NCBI RefSeq assembly: GCF_030296755.1
Contig: NZ_AP027741.1
Coordinates: forward strand, 1,861,475-1,925,474
From: Methylophaga marina
Lineage (GTDB): Bacteria > Pseudomonadota > Gammaproteobacteria > Nitrosococcales > Methylophagaceae
Reading direction: 5' to 3'
DNA: 64,000 bases
Shown: piece after piece, positions 41,337-51,362 of the stretch
Layout of the letters: each line of letters starts with the position of its first letter
How positions within the stretch are numbered: the stretch's first letter is position 1
The notes under the pieces: generated by a model
Databases searched by the model: none
Told to the model about the DNA's origin: nothing
What the model saw: the letters and a program-made list of their open reading frames with translations, nothing else
Position numbers and translations under genes: made by a program

Positions 41337-43018
41337 CGATTCCTTATAGTTTGTTTAGCTGGTGGCAAGGTAATGATGATGTCGTGATCGCTATCGATGG
41401 TGACAGAATGCGGGATCGTGCAGATTTAAATCGACGTGTTACCGCCTGGATAGCAAGTATTAAAGAACATGAAGGACAATACTGGGCCGTCTATCATTCA
41501 GATGCGTTTGAGTGCCTGGCTATCATGCTAGCGCTATGGCAATTAGAACGGACGGTATGCCTTTCTGCTGACAAGCTTCCTGCAACGGTTGCCAGACTTC
41601 AACATCATGTCGATGGCTTTGTTGGGGAGTTTGAGCAAAATACGTTTCCCCAGCCAAGCGATGAGGAGCAGGAGGTATGGCAGTGGCAGAAAGCCAGTAC
41701 TGACTTGATTGCCTTACAGGTATTTACTTCTGGTTCGCAGGGGCATCCGAAACGTATTGATAAGTCTCTACAGGCGCTGGATAGAGAAATAGCCGCATTG
41801 GATTGTCTTTCATGTGAAGACGTTGAAGTGGTGCTTGCTACAGTCACACATCAGCATATGTATGGAGTGATATTTCGTTTATTAAGACCTTTTTGCTATC
41901 AGCAGGCATTTAGCGCGAAGTTACATGAGTATCCTGAGGAATTGATCCGTTCTGCTTCGTTGTACGGACGATTCTGTTTGATTTCCAGCCCGGCGCATCT
42001 AGCAAGAATGAATGCCGAGCAGGACTGGAATTTAGTAAAAAATAATTGTGTTGAGGTTTATTCATCAGCCGCACCATTAACCCGAACCGAGAGTATGAAT
42101 GTGTCTGTTTATCTCGATGTGCGAGTTAAGGAGATATATGGCAGTACTGAAACCGGGGCCATCGCTTGGCGCTGTCAACAAGATACTGAGCACGATGCTT
42201 TGTGGCATAAACTGTCTCATGTTCAGTTAAAGACAGTGGAGACGGGTGGGCTTGAAGTAAGATTTGTTCAGGGTGGAAATTCATATGTATTAGCTGATCA
42301 TATTGAATTTGATCCTCAGGGTGATTTTGCTTTGCTAGGCAGGCATGACCCTATCGTGAAAGTCGAGGGAAAACGCCTCTCATTGACTGAATTAGCCAAT
42401 GCAGTAATAGAGCACCCATGGATTGCTGAAGCAAGAGCCATACTCTTGAGCAGAAAGCGTACAGAAACAGCCGTGGTGGCCGTGTTATCTGAGAGCGGTC
42501 AGCAGCAGCTCATCACTCAGGGAAGAAAAGCACTTATAAAAAGCATGAAACACTCATTAGCCGATCAGTTTGAGCCTGTTTTATTGCCGAGACGCTGGCG
42601 TTTTATTGAGGCGATGCCAGTGAATACACAAGGAAAATTAACCATGAATGCGCTCACAGCATTGTTTGATAAGCCCGATACAGTTTGGCCTATCATTGAA
42701 GCTGAAACTGTGAGTGAACAGGCGGCGGATTTCAGCTGTCGCATACCTGAAGAGCTTCTGTATTTTGATGGGCACTTTCAACAGCAGGCTATTTTACCTG
42801 GCGTTGTGCAATTGCACTGGGCAGCCAAGCTCGGACAAAAATATCTTAATATTTCTGGTCATTTCCATCGACTGGAAGCGATTAAGTTTCAACAACTGAT
42901 CCTGCCCGGAAGTGTAGTCAGCTTATCGTTAAGTTATGACCACTGCAAGCAGAAATTGAGTTTCAGTTTTTCCTCTGAGAAGGGCGTTCACTCAAGCGGA
43001 AAGGTTTGTTATGCCTGA
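41333..43018 (+). CDS. apeH: Acyl-ACP ligase fused to a hotdog dehydratase (ApeH-ApeI fusion)
   Basis: A 561-residue two-domain protein. Residues about 1-450 form an AMP-binding ligase with LQVFTSGSQGHPKRIDK (ATP-binding loop), VYSSAAPLT, KEIYGSTETGAIAWR and the late lysine region NTQGKLTMNAL. It would activate the aromatic starter (4-hydroxybenzoate in studied systems) and load an ACP. Residues about 470-561 are a FabA/FabZ-like hotdog domain (LLYFDGHFQQQAILPGVVQLHWA, with the catalytic-type His), corresponding to the dehydratase ApeI. In the studied enterobacterial clusters these are separate proteins. Start ATG 41333 overlaps apeG; a longer frame from 41303 lies in apeG. Confidence 0.87.
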   Translation: MTIPYSLFSWWQGNDDVVIAIDGDRMRDRADLNRRVTAWIASIKEHEGQYWAVYHSDAFECLAIMLALWQLERTVCLSADKLPATVARLQHHVDGFVGEFEQNTFPQPSDEEQEVWQWQKASTDLIALQVFTSGSQGHPKRIDKSLQALDREIAALDCLSCEDVEVVLATVTHQHMYGVIFRLLRPFCYQQAFSAKLHEYPEELIRSASLYGRFCLISSPAHLARMNAEQDWNLVKNNCVEVYSSAAPLTRTESMNVSVYLDVRVKEIYGSTETGAIAWRCQQDTEHDALWHKLSHVQLKTVETGGLEVRFVQGGNSYVLADHIEFDPQGDFALLGRHDPIVKVEGKRLSLTELANAVIEHPWIAEARAILLSRKRTETAVVAVLSESGQQQLITQGRKALIKSMKHSLADQFEPVLLPRRWRFIEAMPVNTQGKLTMNALTALFDKPDTVWPIIEAETVSEQAADFSCRIPEELLYFDGHFQQQAILPGVVQLHWAAKLGQKYLNISGHFHRLEAIKFQQLILPGSVVSLSLSYDHCKQKLSFSFSSEKGVHSSGKVCYA

Positions 43019-43760
43019 AAATATCTTTAATCCTGCCATTGTGATCCCAGTGTATAACCATGAACATGCGATTGGGACGATTGTGGCCCAAGTCATGGCC
43101 TCTGGATTGCCTATTCTATTGGTGGATGATGGCAGTGATATACCCTGTCAGCAAACATTGATTGCTCTTGCTGAACAGTTTCCGCATCAGTTAAGTTTGC
43201 TTCGCCTAGAAGTGAACGGCGGTAAAGGCGCCGCGGTGAAGGCGGGTCTGCGATGGTTGTTGGATAATGGCTATTCACATGGATTGCAAATCGATGCGGA
43301 TGGTCAACACGATGTGGCAGATATTACCCGCTTTATTCAAGCAGCAGAAAGTGAGCCAGACTCGCTTATCACTGGCTACCCTCAGTATGATGAATCAGTG
43401 CCTAAAATACGTTTATACAGTCGTTATCTGACTCATATATGGATCTGGATTAATACCTTATCCTTTAGCATTAAAGATAGTATGTGTGGGTTTCGGGTTT
43501 ATCCGCTGCAACAGACTGTAACGCTGCTTTCTCACTGTGGTAACCGTATGGACTTTGATCCGGAAGTCATCGTCAGATGGCTATGGCGTTATCAGAAAGT
43601 CACTAATTTACCGACGAAAGTGCATTATCCGCTGGATGGTGTTTCTCACTTTCTTTTATGGAAGGATAATGGTTTGATTACGCTCATGCATACACGGCTG
43701 TTTTTTGGCATGTTGTGGCGTATGCCGTGTTTATTATGGCGTAAACGTGATGGTCAATAA
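43011..43760 (+). CDS. Family 2 glycosyltransferase of the ape cluster
   Basis: A 249-residue GT-A fold transferase with NPAIVIPVYNHEHAIGTIV, ILLVDDGSD, NGGKGAAVKAGLRWLL and the metal-binding LQIDADGQHD. A family tail with DSMCGFRVYPL and RMDFDPEVIVR resembles dolichol-phosphate mannosyltransferase-like enzymes. It overlaps the ligase gene by 8 bp. Together with the following acyltransferase it matches the two halves of fused ApeJ proteins, believed to attach sugar and acyl groups of the lipid anchor. Confidence 0.88.
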   Translation: MPENIFNPAIVIPVYNHEHAIGTIVAQVMASGLPILLVDDGSDIPCQQTLIALAEQFPHQLSLLRLEVNGGKGAAVKAGLRWLLDNGYSHGLQIDADGQHDVADITRFIQAAESEPDSLITGYPQYDESVPKIRLYSRYLTHIWIWINTLSFSIKDSMCGFRVYPLQQTVTLLSHCGNRMDFDPEVIVRWLWRYQKVTNLPTKVHYPLDGVSHFLLWKDNGLITLMHTRLFFGMLWRMPCLLWRKRDGQ

Positions 43761-44697
43761 TTCGCATTGGTCGCGTGTGGCCGAGTCCGGGACGGTCATC
43801 GGCATGCAGATTCTATTATTTTGTTATCGGGTCTTTGGTCGATGGGCTTTTCGTCTCTGCTTATTTCCGGTGATGACTTACTATTATTTAACCCGTCGAG
43901 AAGCTAGAAAAGCTTCACAACATTATTTATCACGACTAACCGAGACCTATCCTGACTTAGGTAGGTTATCGTCATTTAAACACTTTCTTATGTTTGCTGA
44001 CATTCTGCTGGATAAATTACTGGCATGGATGGGACGTATTCAACTCAAAGATGTACGCTTTCATAGTGACGGTCAGTTTGATGCGGCTATTGAACAAAAG
44101 CAGGGCGGTATTATTGTGGTATCCCATCTGGGTAATACCGAAGTCTGTAATGCATTGGCACATCAACAGCCGAATTTGAAATTGACCTTGCTGGTCTACA
44201 CCCAACATGCTGAAAAATTTAATGCCTTAATGAAAAAGGTAGGCAATACGACACAGGTTAAGATGTATCAAGTGACTGATATGAGCCCGGCCTTTGCCAT
44301 GATGATGGCTGAACGTGTTGAAGCTGGAGAGTTTCTTGTTATTGCTGGTGATAGAACACCGGTCACTGGGCAGCAACGAGTCTCTGAAGTCACCTTTTTA
44401 GGTGAACAAGCGGCTTTGCCTCAAGGCGCCTTTCTATTAGCGAGTTTATTAAAGTGTCCGGTCTATCTGATGTTTTGCCTTAAGCAAGACAAGATGTATC
44501 ACATCTACACAGAGTTATTTTCTGAAAAGTTATCTTTCACTCGACAGCAACGGCAGGCTTTATTAACAAATACTGTCCAACAATATGCTGATAGATTGGC
44601 TCATTATTGCCATATTGCCCCTCTGCAATGGTTTAATTTTTATCCGTTTTGGCAAAAAATGACACCACAAACTCAGCAAACTGAGGAGAAACAGTGA
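43750..44697 (+). CDS. LpxL/HtrB-type lipid acyltransferase of the ape cluster
   Basis: A 315-residue lysophospholipid/lipid-A-type acyltransferase. Visible are a hydrophobic N-terminal helix (GMQILLFCYRVFGRWAFRLCLFPVM), the catalytic SHLGNTEVCNAL (H-x4-E), and VIAGDRTPV near the substrate site. Start ATG 43750 (MVNNSHW) overlaps the glycosyltransferase by 11 bp; a longer frame lies inside that gene. It equals the C-terminal half of ApeJ fusions, here an independent protein. Confidence 0.86.
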   Translation: MVNNSHWSRVAESGTVIGMQILLFCYRVFGRWAFRLCLFPVMTYYYLTRREARKASQHYLSRLTETYPDLGRLSSFKHFLMFADILLDKLLAWMGRIQLKDVRFHSDGQFDAAIEQKQGGIIVVSHLGNTEVCNALAHQQPNLKLTLLVYTQHAEKFNALMKKVGNTTQVKMYQVTDMSPAFAMMMAERVEAGEFLVIAGDRTPVTGQQRVSEVTFLGEQAALPQGAFLLASLLKCPVYLMFCLKQDKMYHIYTELFSEKLSFTRQQRQALLTNTVQQYADRLAHYCHIAPLQWFNFYPFWQKMTPQTQQTEEKQ

Positions 44698-45101
44698 TTC
44701 AGGTAGAAACGATTATTGAAGTCCCTTTTCACGATGTTGATGTGATGCGCGTTGCCTGGCACGGTCATTATGTGAAATATTTTGAAATTGCTCGCTGTGC
44801 CTTATTGGATAAAATTGAATATAACTATCCGGAAATGGAACAGTCAGGGTATGCCTGGCCTGTGATTGATTTACGTATTCGTTATGCACACCCACTAAAG
44901 TTTCAACAAAAAGTGAAGGTGATAGCAACGCTGGTGGAGTGGGAGAATCGTCTGAAAATAAACTATCAGATTGATGACTTGGTTACAGGGCAAAGACTGA
45001 CCAAAGGCTATACCGTACAAGTCGCCGTGGATATGTCAAATAATGAAATGTTATTTGTCTCACCCGCTATTTTATTTGAAAAAATTGGGGTGACAGCATG
45101 A
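44694..45101 (+). CDS. apeK: Hotdog thioesterase of the ape cluster (ApeK type)
   Basis: A 135-residue 4-hydroxybenzoyl-CoA-thioesterase-family (YbgC-like) protein with FHDVDVMRVAWHGHYVKYFEIAR, where the Asp-His pattern marks the active site, and RIRYAHPLKFQQKVKV. It probably releases or edits acyl chains bound to the cluster ACPs. Start GTG 44694 overlaps the acyltransferase stop (GTGA) and its end overlaps the next gene by 4 bp. Confidence 0.85.
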   Translation: MIQVETIIEVPFHDVDVMRVAWHGHYVKYFEIARCALLDKIEYNYPEMEQSGYAWPVIDLRIRYAHPLKFQQKVKVIATLVEWENRLKINYQIDDLVTGQRLTKGYTVQVAVDMSNNEMLFVSPAILFEKIGVTA

Positions 45102-45664
45102 TCAGACTCTCTATGCTCATGATGCTGTTCATTAGTTTTTCCGCACAGGCAGAATTATCTTACGACTTACTTGCCAAACTCACAGATTCTCCAGCCTCTC
45201 TTCAGGGGCGGTTCGAGCAACAGAAGCAGATTGTCGAGTTTGATACTACCTTAACGTCCCAAGGGAGATTTGAATACCAACGTCATCAGTTCATCCATTG
45301 GATGACTGAAACACCGATAGAAAATGAACTGACAATGACACCTGATGATATTGTCAGCCGTCAGGGAAATAATGAAATTTTGCATATCAAAACGGATAAA
45401 AATCCCTCAGTTCAGATCCTGAGTAACATCTTTTTTGCTGTGTTAACCGCGCAATGGCACGACTTAGCCGAGTTTTTCTATGCCAATGGTGAACAGCATG
45501 GTGAGCAGTGGCATGTCACCTTAACGCCCAAGAAACAGACCTTAAAACAAGTTGTCAGCAGTGTGGAGTTATCAGGAGATAAATGGCTTAGAGAAGTCAC
45601 ATTGAACGAACATAATGGTGATAAAACACATATTACATTTAGTGAATTATCGCAGTCGCACTGA
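45098..45664 (+). CDS. LolA-like periplasmic carrier of the ape cluster
   Basis: A 188-residue exported protein with signal peptide LMMLFISFSAQA and a LolA-like fold (LQGRFEQQKQIVEFDTTLTSQGRFEYQRHQFIHWMTETP). Aryl polyene clusters contain such a protein, presumed to ferry the polyene lipid across the periplasm. It differs strongly from the housekeeping LolA at 13516. ATGA overlap with the thioesterase, and its stop TGA shares a base with the exporter ATG. Confidence 0.85.
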   Translation: MIRLSMLMMLFISFSAQAELSYDLLAKLTDSPASLQGRFEQQKQIVEFDTTLTSQGRFEYQRHQFIHWMTETPIENELTMTPDDIVSRQGNNEILHIKTDKNPSVQILSNIFFAVLTAQWHDLAEFFYANGEQHGEQWHVTLTPKKQTLKQVVSSVELSGDKWLREVTLNEHNGDKTHITFSELSQSH

Positions 45665-47981
45665 TGAACAATTTCTTTAAACTCTTGGCATGGGTTTGGC
45701 TACTTGTTGTCCTACTGCTAATAGGTATTACAGCCGTTAATCGGCCAGTATTAGATACCAGTATGATGAGTCTGTTGCCACAATCTGAGCAGCAGCCTCT
45801 CGTTAAAGCCGCTTCTGAGCAGATGGGACGGCAGTTTTCTCAGCGACTACTTATTCTGGTGACAGCATCGGATAAAGAAATCAGACAAGCGTCTTCGACA
45901 GCTCTGGCGGATTCTCTTCGTGCATTGCCACAAGTCAGTTCTGTGCTGTCACAATTTGAAGCTTCCACGCTCACACAGTATCAACAGACGCTTTACCCTT
46001 ATCGTTATGGTTTGCTGACAGATGAGTTAGTCACACTTATTGATACTGACAAAAGCGATATCGTTAAACAACGAGCATTGTCACGCATTTTGAATCCCGT
46101 GAGTCTTGGTGGACATTCGCTGGTTGATGACCCTTTTGGTCTGATGTCATCGTGGTTAGAGCAGTTGGAATCACCCATTAATGTCACTTCAGAAGATGAT
46201 TATCTAAAGCTCAGAGGAAAAAATGATACCTATCTCGTGATAGTGAATTTAGCGGATGATGCTTTTTCAATGGCAACGCAGAAAGCGGTTTTAGGTGTTT
46301 ATCAGCAGCAAAAAGACAAGCTGGAAGATAAAGGTGTCTCGCTGCAGCTCTCTGGCTTATTGGTTCATGCCGATGCTGGTGCCAAGCAAGCACAAAAAGA
46401 AATGTCGACGATAGGTATCGGTTCGCTGCTCGGCATTGTGCTGCTGATGTGGTGGGTTTTTAAACGATTTTATAGTGTCACTTTATTATTACTCCCTGTC
46501 TTTATTGGCTTAATCGTGGCCTCATCTGTAGCGTTTTTGATGTTTGAACGCGTACATATCGTGACGTTTGCCTTTGGAGCTGGCTTAATCGGTGTGGCGA
46601 TTGATTATGCCCTGCATTTTTTATGTGAACGACAACAACGGCGAGATGTTATATCGCATATCTTGCCAGGGTTAGCATTAGGTCTACTTTCAAGTGTTTT
46701 GGCGTATGCTGCTCAAGCGATTACCCCTTTCCCAGGGCTGCGACAGATGGCACTTTTTTCTATTGTCGGACTAATTTCAGCCTGGTTAACAGTCGTATTA
46801 TGGTTGCCATTAATGACAAGACGCTTGCCGATCACGACGCCACGATTAAGTGATAGGATTTATCGTTGGCAACAACAGCTACCAAGTGTTGGGCAGAGTC
46901 TCTCTGTCCGTATTCTCTTAATTTTCCTTACTATTGCCGCTGCAATCAGTGTGTTTTATGGCGAAACAGAAGATGATATCCGGCTATTACAAACATCTCC
47001 CCCTGAGTTGCTAGCTCAAGAGCAATATGTCCAACACGCTTTAGGTCTTAACAGTAGTACACAGTTTTTGTTAAACCCCTGCGAGCAAATAGAACTCTGT
47101 CTACAACAAGAAGAGCAACTCAAACCCGTATTAGAAAGGCTACAGCAACAAGGTCAAATTTCTCATTACCGCATGCTTTCGGAATCGGTGCCATCGAAGA
47201 AAACACAGACTAATAATAGTCAACGAGTGGCACGCTTATACCAGCAAGAATTGAGTTCGCTATATAAATTGCTGAACGCTTCCGAGCAGATGAGTGGGCA
47301 AGCTTGGCATAAACTTGATAATGACAAACTGAACCGCTTAACACCTGACAGAAAAGATGAGCAGGGGGATTACTGTCCTCACCGATTATTGAGTCAGAAC
47401 AAGCCGGTTTAGCGACAGTTATCAGTCTCGCCTCCTCGAACTCATTATCAGCACAGGCATTAGTGCAGTTACAAGCGACGGTGCCAAAACTGATTTTAGT
47501 GGATCAGGTCGATGCCATTTCAAACTTGATGCAGGATTATCGACAACAAATTATGTTGTGGATGTGTTTGGCCTATATTGGTGTTTTTGCCATTTTATTT
47601 TGGCGCTATAAAAACGCCACTTGGCGAATTATTTTGCCGCCCATGTTAGCCTCCTTCTTTACGTTAGCGATATTAATGGCTGTGCTACCTGGCGTGAATT
47701 TGTTTCATTTTATGGCCTTAATTCTGGTGTTAGGTATTGGCATTGATATGGGAATCTTTTTGACAGAAACCTCAGGGGCGACTCAAACCTGGTTAGCGGT
47801 CACATTGTCGGTGCTGACAAGTTTAATGGCTTTTGGTCTATTAGCGTTGAGTCAGACACCAGTATTGATGCATTTTGGTTTGACAGTATTGTTGGGATTG
47901 TCATGGGTGTGGATTTTAGCGACCTTTTTTCGTCGTATAACTCAAGGAGAGAGTGTTGAAGGCAACACAAAGTCAGTATGA
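45664..47981 (+). CDS. MMPL/RND-family lipid exporter of the ape cluster, one apparent frameshift
   Basis: A protein of about 770 residues with two repeated modules, each a periplasmic loop plus about six helices (GSLLGIVLLMWWVFKRFYSVTLLLLPVFIGLIV; MLWMCLAYIGVFAILFWRY), the RND/MMPL architecture. The conserved FAFGAGLIGVAIDYALHFL and LILVLGIGIDMGIFL carry the proton-relay type Asp residues. As read it stops at 47412. One G added to the G5 run at 47364-47368 gives GGLLSSPIIESEQAGLATVIS and continues to 47981. It is the likely inner-membrane exporter for the polyene lipid. Confidence 0.87.
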
Positions 47982-49191
47982 CATTATCGTCATTGGCGCT
48001 GGGCCAGCAGGTGCAGTTGTTTCTGCGTTATTAAATCAGCGTGGTTACCGAGTATTAGTATTGGAGAAGACGTATTTCCCGCGATTCTCCATTGGTGAAA
48101 GTTTGCTGCCGCAGAGTATGCGTTTTCTTGAGCAGGCCAATATGTTGGATGCCGTTCATGCGGCCGGTTTCCAATTTAAAAATGGCGCCGCCTTCAGCTG
48201 TGCAGAACGTTATGAATCATTTGATTTTAACGAGAAGTTCACTGAGGGGTGGGGGACGACATATCAGGTACAACGCGATAAGTTTGACAAAATTCTGGCT
48301 GATACTGCTGAGCAGCAAGGTGTTGAGATTTGTTATGGGCAGACCGTCACTGCATTTGAATATCACCAGAAAACGGCGTATGTCACCGTAGCGGATGAAG
48401 ATGGCGATGTCTATAAACTGAGAAGTCAGTTTGTGTTGGATGCTAGCGGTTATGGGCGTGTATTACCTCGCTTATTAGGCTTGGATAAACCGTCAAACTT
48501 TCCATCAAGGACATCGTTGTTTACACACATTGAAGACCGGATACAGGATGAAAACTATGATCGCAATAAAATTCTGATCACGGTACACCCCCAGTTTCAG
48601 GATGTCTGGTATTGGCTAATACCTTTCAGTAATGGTCGCTCATCAGTTGGTGTCGTTGCTACGCAGGAGTTTATTCAGCAACTTGATGGTGAGACTGATG
48701 ACAAGCTCAAACAACTCATTAACGAATCCGGCTGGATGGCGACCTTACTGCAGCAGGCAAACTTTGATACTCGGGTTGGTGAGCTTACCGGTTATGCCTG
48801 TGATGTTTCACAGCTTTATGGGGATGGCTACGCCTTATTGGGCAATGCGGGTGAATTTCTGGATCCTGTATTTTCTTCTGGGGTAACGATAGCACTCAAG
48901 TCCTCCAGTTTGGCTGCTTCCGTACTTGATAAGCAGTTACAGGGGGAAGAGGTGGACTGGCATAACGCCTTTGTTTTGCCGCTACAGCAGGGGATTCATA
49001 CTTTTAAAGAGTTTGTTGAAGCCTGGTACGACGGCAGGCTACAGGATGTTATTTTTACCCGAAATAAAAATGCACCTATAAAACGGATGATTAGTTCTAT
49101 TTTGGCCGGATACGCTTGGGACACGCACAACCCATACGTGAAAGATGTGAAGCGGTTAAGTTCTCTGGCAGAGTTATGCAGAAACAGGTAA
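47953..49191 (+). CDS. FAD-dependent oxidoreductase of the ape cluster (halogenase-like fold)
   Basis: A 412-residue flavoprotein of the tryptophan-halogenase/geranylgeranyl-reductase-like group. It has FAD motif DIIVIGAGPAGAVVSALL, VLEKTYFPRFSIGESLLPQ, VLDASGYGRVLPRLLG and GYALLGNAGEFLDPVFSSGVTIALKSS. I do not see the WxWxIP motif of true flavin halogenases, so halogenation is unlikely; a hydroxylation or dehydrogenation of the aryl head or chain is possible. Start GTG 47953 (or TTG 47956) with AAGGAG upstream; overlaps the exporter by 29 bp. Confidence 0.83.
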   Translation: MLKATQSQYDIIVIGAGPAGAVVSALLNQRGYRVLVLEKTYFPRFSIGESLLPQSMRFLEQANMLDAVHAAGFQFKNGAAFSCAERYESFDFNEKFTEGWGTTYQVQRDKFDKILADTAEQQGVEICYGQTVTAFEYHQKTAYVTVADEDGDVYKLRSQFVLDASGYGRVLPRLLGLDKPSNFPSRTSLFTHIEDRIQDENYDRNKILITVHPQFQDVWYWLIPFSNGRSSVGVVATQEFIQQLDGETDDKLKQLINESGWMATLLQQANFDTRVGELTGYACDVSQLYGDGYALLGNAGEFLDPVFSSGVTIALKSSSLAASVLDKQLQGEEVDWHNAFVLPLQQGIHTFKEFVEAWYDGRLQDVIFTRNKNAPIKRMISSILAGYAWDTHNPYVKDVKRLSSLAELCRNR

Positions 49192-49724
49192 TGCCGCGCA
49201 TCCTATTCTTAGGCCTTTTATTTTTTACGCTGACAGCGTGTAGTCTGTTTCGGCCATTACTGATGCCAGAAAATACGCTGTTATTGTTACCACCGTCTGA
49301 GGGACCAAAGGCGGGACTGATGAAACAAAAAGTCACCGTGATTCAAGATAAGCAGCCACAGTCGTTTATTGCCTTGAGTCGGTTTACAACGTTGGATTTT
49401 CGTGTGGCTGTGATAACACCAACTGGCCAGATTCTGCTGAAAATGAACTATGACGGTAACCATTTTCAAGCGACTAATCTGACGGATATGACATTACCTC
49501 TCGAAGAAGTGATGTCTGTTATGCAATTTGCGTTGTGGCCAGAAAAAACGGTGCACAAGTATTATAATGAACGGTTGAATTGGCAAGTTGAACTTACTCC
49601 GAATTATCGCCGTTTATATAAAGGTAATACACTTATCCTTGACGTAAGGATGTCTGATGATAACGTTGATATTCACCATAAACAGCATCATTACCGTGTG
49701 ATGATTTCGCCCTTACAGAGTTGA
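49191..49724 (+). CDS. DUF3261-type lipoprotein of the ape cluster
   Basis: A 177-residue lipoprotein with signal RILFLGLLFFTLTAC (lipid-anchor Cys) and a beta-rich mature part (VTVIQDKQPQSFIALSRF, LDFRVAVITPTGQILLKMNYDG, LNWQVELTPNYRRLYKG). The DUF3261 family resembles outer-membrane LolB-like receptors, fitting a role in inserting the polyene lipid in the outer membrane. ATG 49191 shares one base with the oxidoreductase stop (TAATG); ATG 49176 is an alternative. Confidence 0.82.
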   Translation: MPRILFLGLLFFTLTACSLFRPLLMPENTLLLLPPSEGPKAGLMKQKVTVIQDKQPQSFIALSRFTTLDFRVAVITPTGQILLKMNYDGNHFQATNLTDMTLPLEEVMSVMQFALWPEKTVHKYYNERLNWQVELTPNYRRLYKGNTLILDVRMSDDNVDIHHKQHHYRVMISPLQS

Positions 49725-49731
49725 TAACAGT

Positions 49732-50913
49732 GTGACTGATAAAAAAAATGTTTACCTGAATCAGGTAGGGGTACTGTGTGCTGCCGGACACAATATACTG
49801 GAACTTAAGTGTGGACTTGAGGCTGAACCAAACGATCTCATGACCCTGTCTGGTGCCTATGGTACAGAGCCTGTGCCTGTCGCTATGTGTCAACAAGTAT
49901 TACCTGATATTCCAATGGAAGAGGCATGCTGGCAAAGTCGAAATAACCAACTGGCTTTGGCGGTATATCATCAGATTCAGGAAAGGGTTGATGAGGCCAT
50001 AAAAAACTATGGTGCTGAGCGAGTCGGTGTGGTGATTGGAACCAGTACATCGGGTATTTCTGATGCTGAGAACGCTATCCAGTCTTATGTCGAAGGAAAT
50101 GGCTTACCTGAAAACTATCATTACAGGATTCAGGAAATGGCCAATACGGCCGAGTTCATTGCAACACTATCTGGCGCTTTAGGTCCGGTCTATGCTGTTT
50201 CTACAGCCTGTTCATCAGGTGCCAAAGCCTTGGCTTCAGCCAAGAGGCTTATTACTGCCGGGCTTTGTGATGTGGTTATTGCGGGTGGTGTCGACACACT
50301 GTGTAAGCTCACTCTACAAGGCTTTTCAGCATTGGAAGCGGTCAGCAAATCGATTTGTAACCCATTTAGTCAGAATAGAAATGGCATCAATATTGGGGAG
50401 GCTGGTGCGTTGTTTATTGTCTCTGCTAATCCTGAAGGTGTTAAGTTATCAGGCGTTGGTGAAAGTAGTGATGCCCACCATATTTCTGCCCCAGAACCAG
50501 AAGGAACTGGAGCCGAACGAGCCATGAGAATGGCATTGGCTGACGCTGGTCTGAAAGCTGATGACATTGATTATGTGAATCTACATGGCACAGCGACGCC
50601 GTTGAATGATCAAATGGAGTCGCGAGCTGTTAGTCGTGTTTTTCCTGCATCGGTTTTATGTAGCTCTACCAAGCCCATGACAGGACATACACTAGGTGCT
50701 GCGGGTGCAGTAGAAGCGGCTATTTGCTGGCTAACCTTAATGGACAATGCTGTGTTGCCAGTTCATCACTGGGATGGCAATGCTGATCCTGAATTGCCAG
50801 AACTGAATTTTGTGACGCGTCAGCACACATCAACACCAGTACGACGCGTATTAAGCAATTCCTTTGCTTTTGGCGGTAATAATGTGGCCTTAGTGATGGA
50901 ACGAGCAGAATGA
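49732..50913 (+). CDS. apeO: Beta-ketoacyl-ACP synthase (ApeO type)
   Basis: A 393-residue thiolase-fold ketosynthase that condenses malonyl-ACP with the growing chain. The active-site residues are present: Cys in VYAVSTACSSGAKAL, His in YVNLHGTATPLND and His in TGHTLGAAGAVEAA, with a C-terminal SNSFAFGGNNVALV. Start GTG 49732. In studied systems ApeO forms the elongating heterodimer with ApeC. Confidence 0.92.
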   Translation: MTDKKNVYLNQVGVLCAAGHNILELKCGLEAEPNDLMTLSGAYGTEPVPVAMCQQVLPDIPMEEACWQSRNNQLALAVYHQIQERVDEAIKNYGAERVGVVIGTSTSGISDAENAIQSYVEGNGLPENYHYRIQEMANTAEFIATLSGALGPVYAVSTACSSGAKALASAKRLITAGLCDVVIAGGVDTLCKLTLQGFSALEAVSKSICNPFSQNRNGINIGEAGALFIVSANPEGVKLSGVGESSDAHHISAPEPEGTGAERAMRMALADAGLKADDIDYVNLHGTATPLNDQMESRAVSRVFPASVLCSSTKPMTGHTLGAAGAVEAAICWLTLMDNAVLPVHHWDGNADPELPELNFVTRQHTSTPVRRVLSNSFAFGGNNVALVMERAE

Positions 50914-51362
50914 GTATTGAGTATTCTGTAGACGACCTTGTACCCCATTCAGGCACCATGTCATTGTTAAGTCGTGTGACAGCCTATGGCGATGACTGGT
51001 TGGAAGCGGAGGTCGATATCTCCTCAGCCACGTTATTTGCAGAGGAACAGGGCGTGCCGGCATGGGTTGGTTTGGAATACCTTGCCCAAGCCATCGCGGC
51101 TTTTTCAGGTGTGCAGGAAAGAAAACAAAATCAGCCACCCAAGCTTGGGTTTCTACTCGGCACACGGCGTTATGAATCGAACGTGCCATGGTTTGCTACT
51201 GGACTGACGTTAACAGTGAGAGTCGAGCGAGACATGGTGGCTGAAAATGGATTACATGTATTTAAAGGCATGTTGACGGCATTCAATGTGGAAGCCACAG
51301 CGAATTTAAATGTATTTCAACCAGACGATGCCAGTCAGTTTATTAAGGAAGCAAAACAATGA
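50910..51362 (+). CDS. apeP: Hotdog 3-hydroxyacyl-ACP dehydratase (ApeP type)
   Basis: A 150-residue hotdog-fold protein like the ApeP/COG4706 dehydratases: LVPHSGTMSLLSRVTAYGDD at the start, then VPAWVGLEYLAQAIAAFSG and KLGFLLGTRRYE. It would remove water from the hydroxyacyl intermediate, probably with the ApeI-like domain fused to the ligase. ATGA overlaps at both ends. Confidence 0.87.
   Translation: MSIEYSVDDLVPHSGTMSLLSRVTAYGDDWLEAEVDISSATLFAEEQGVPAWVGLEYLAQAIAAFSGVQERKQNQPPKLGFLLGTRRYESNVPWFATGLTLTVRVERDMVAENGLHVFKGMLTAFNVEATANLNVFQPDDASQFIKEAKQ

Noticed and set aside
47953..49191. Flavin-dependent halogenase
   Set aside because: FAD motifs fit the fold, but the WxWxIP halogenase motif is not seen, so only an oxidoreductase is claimed.
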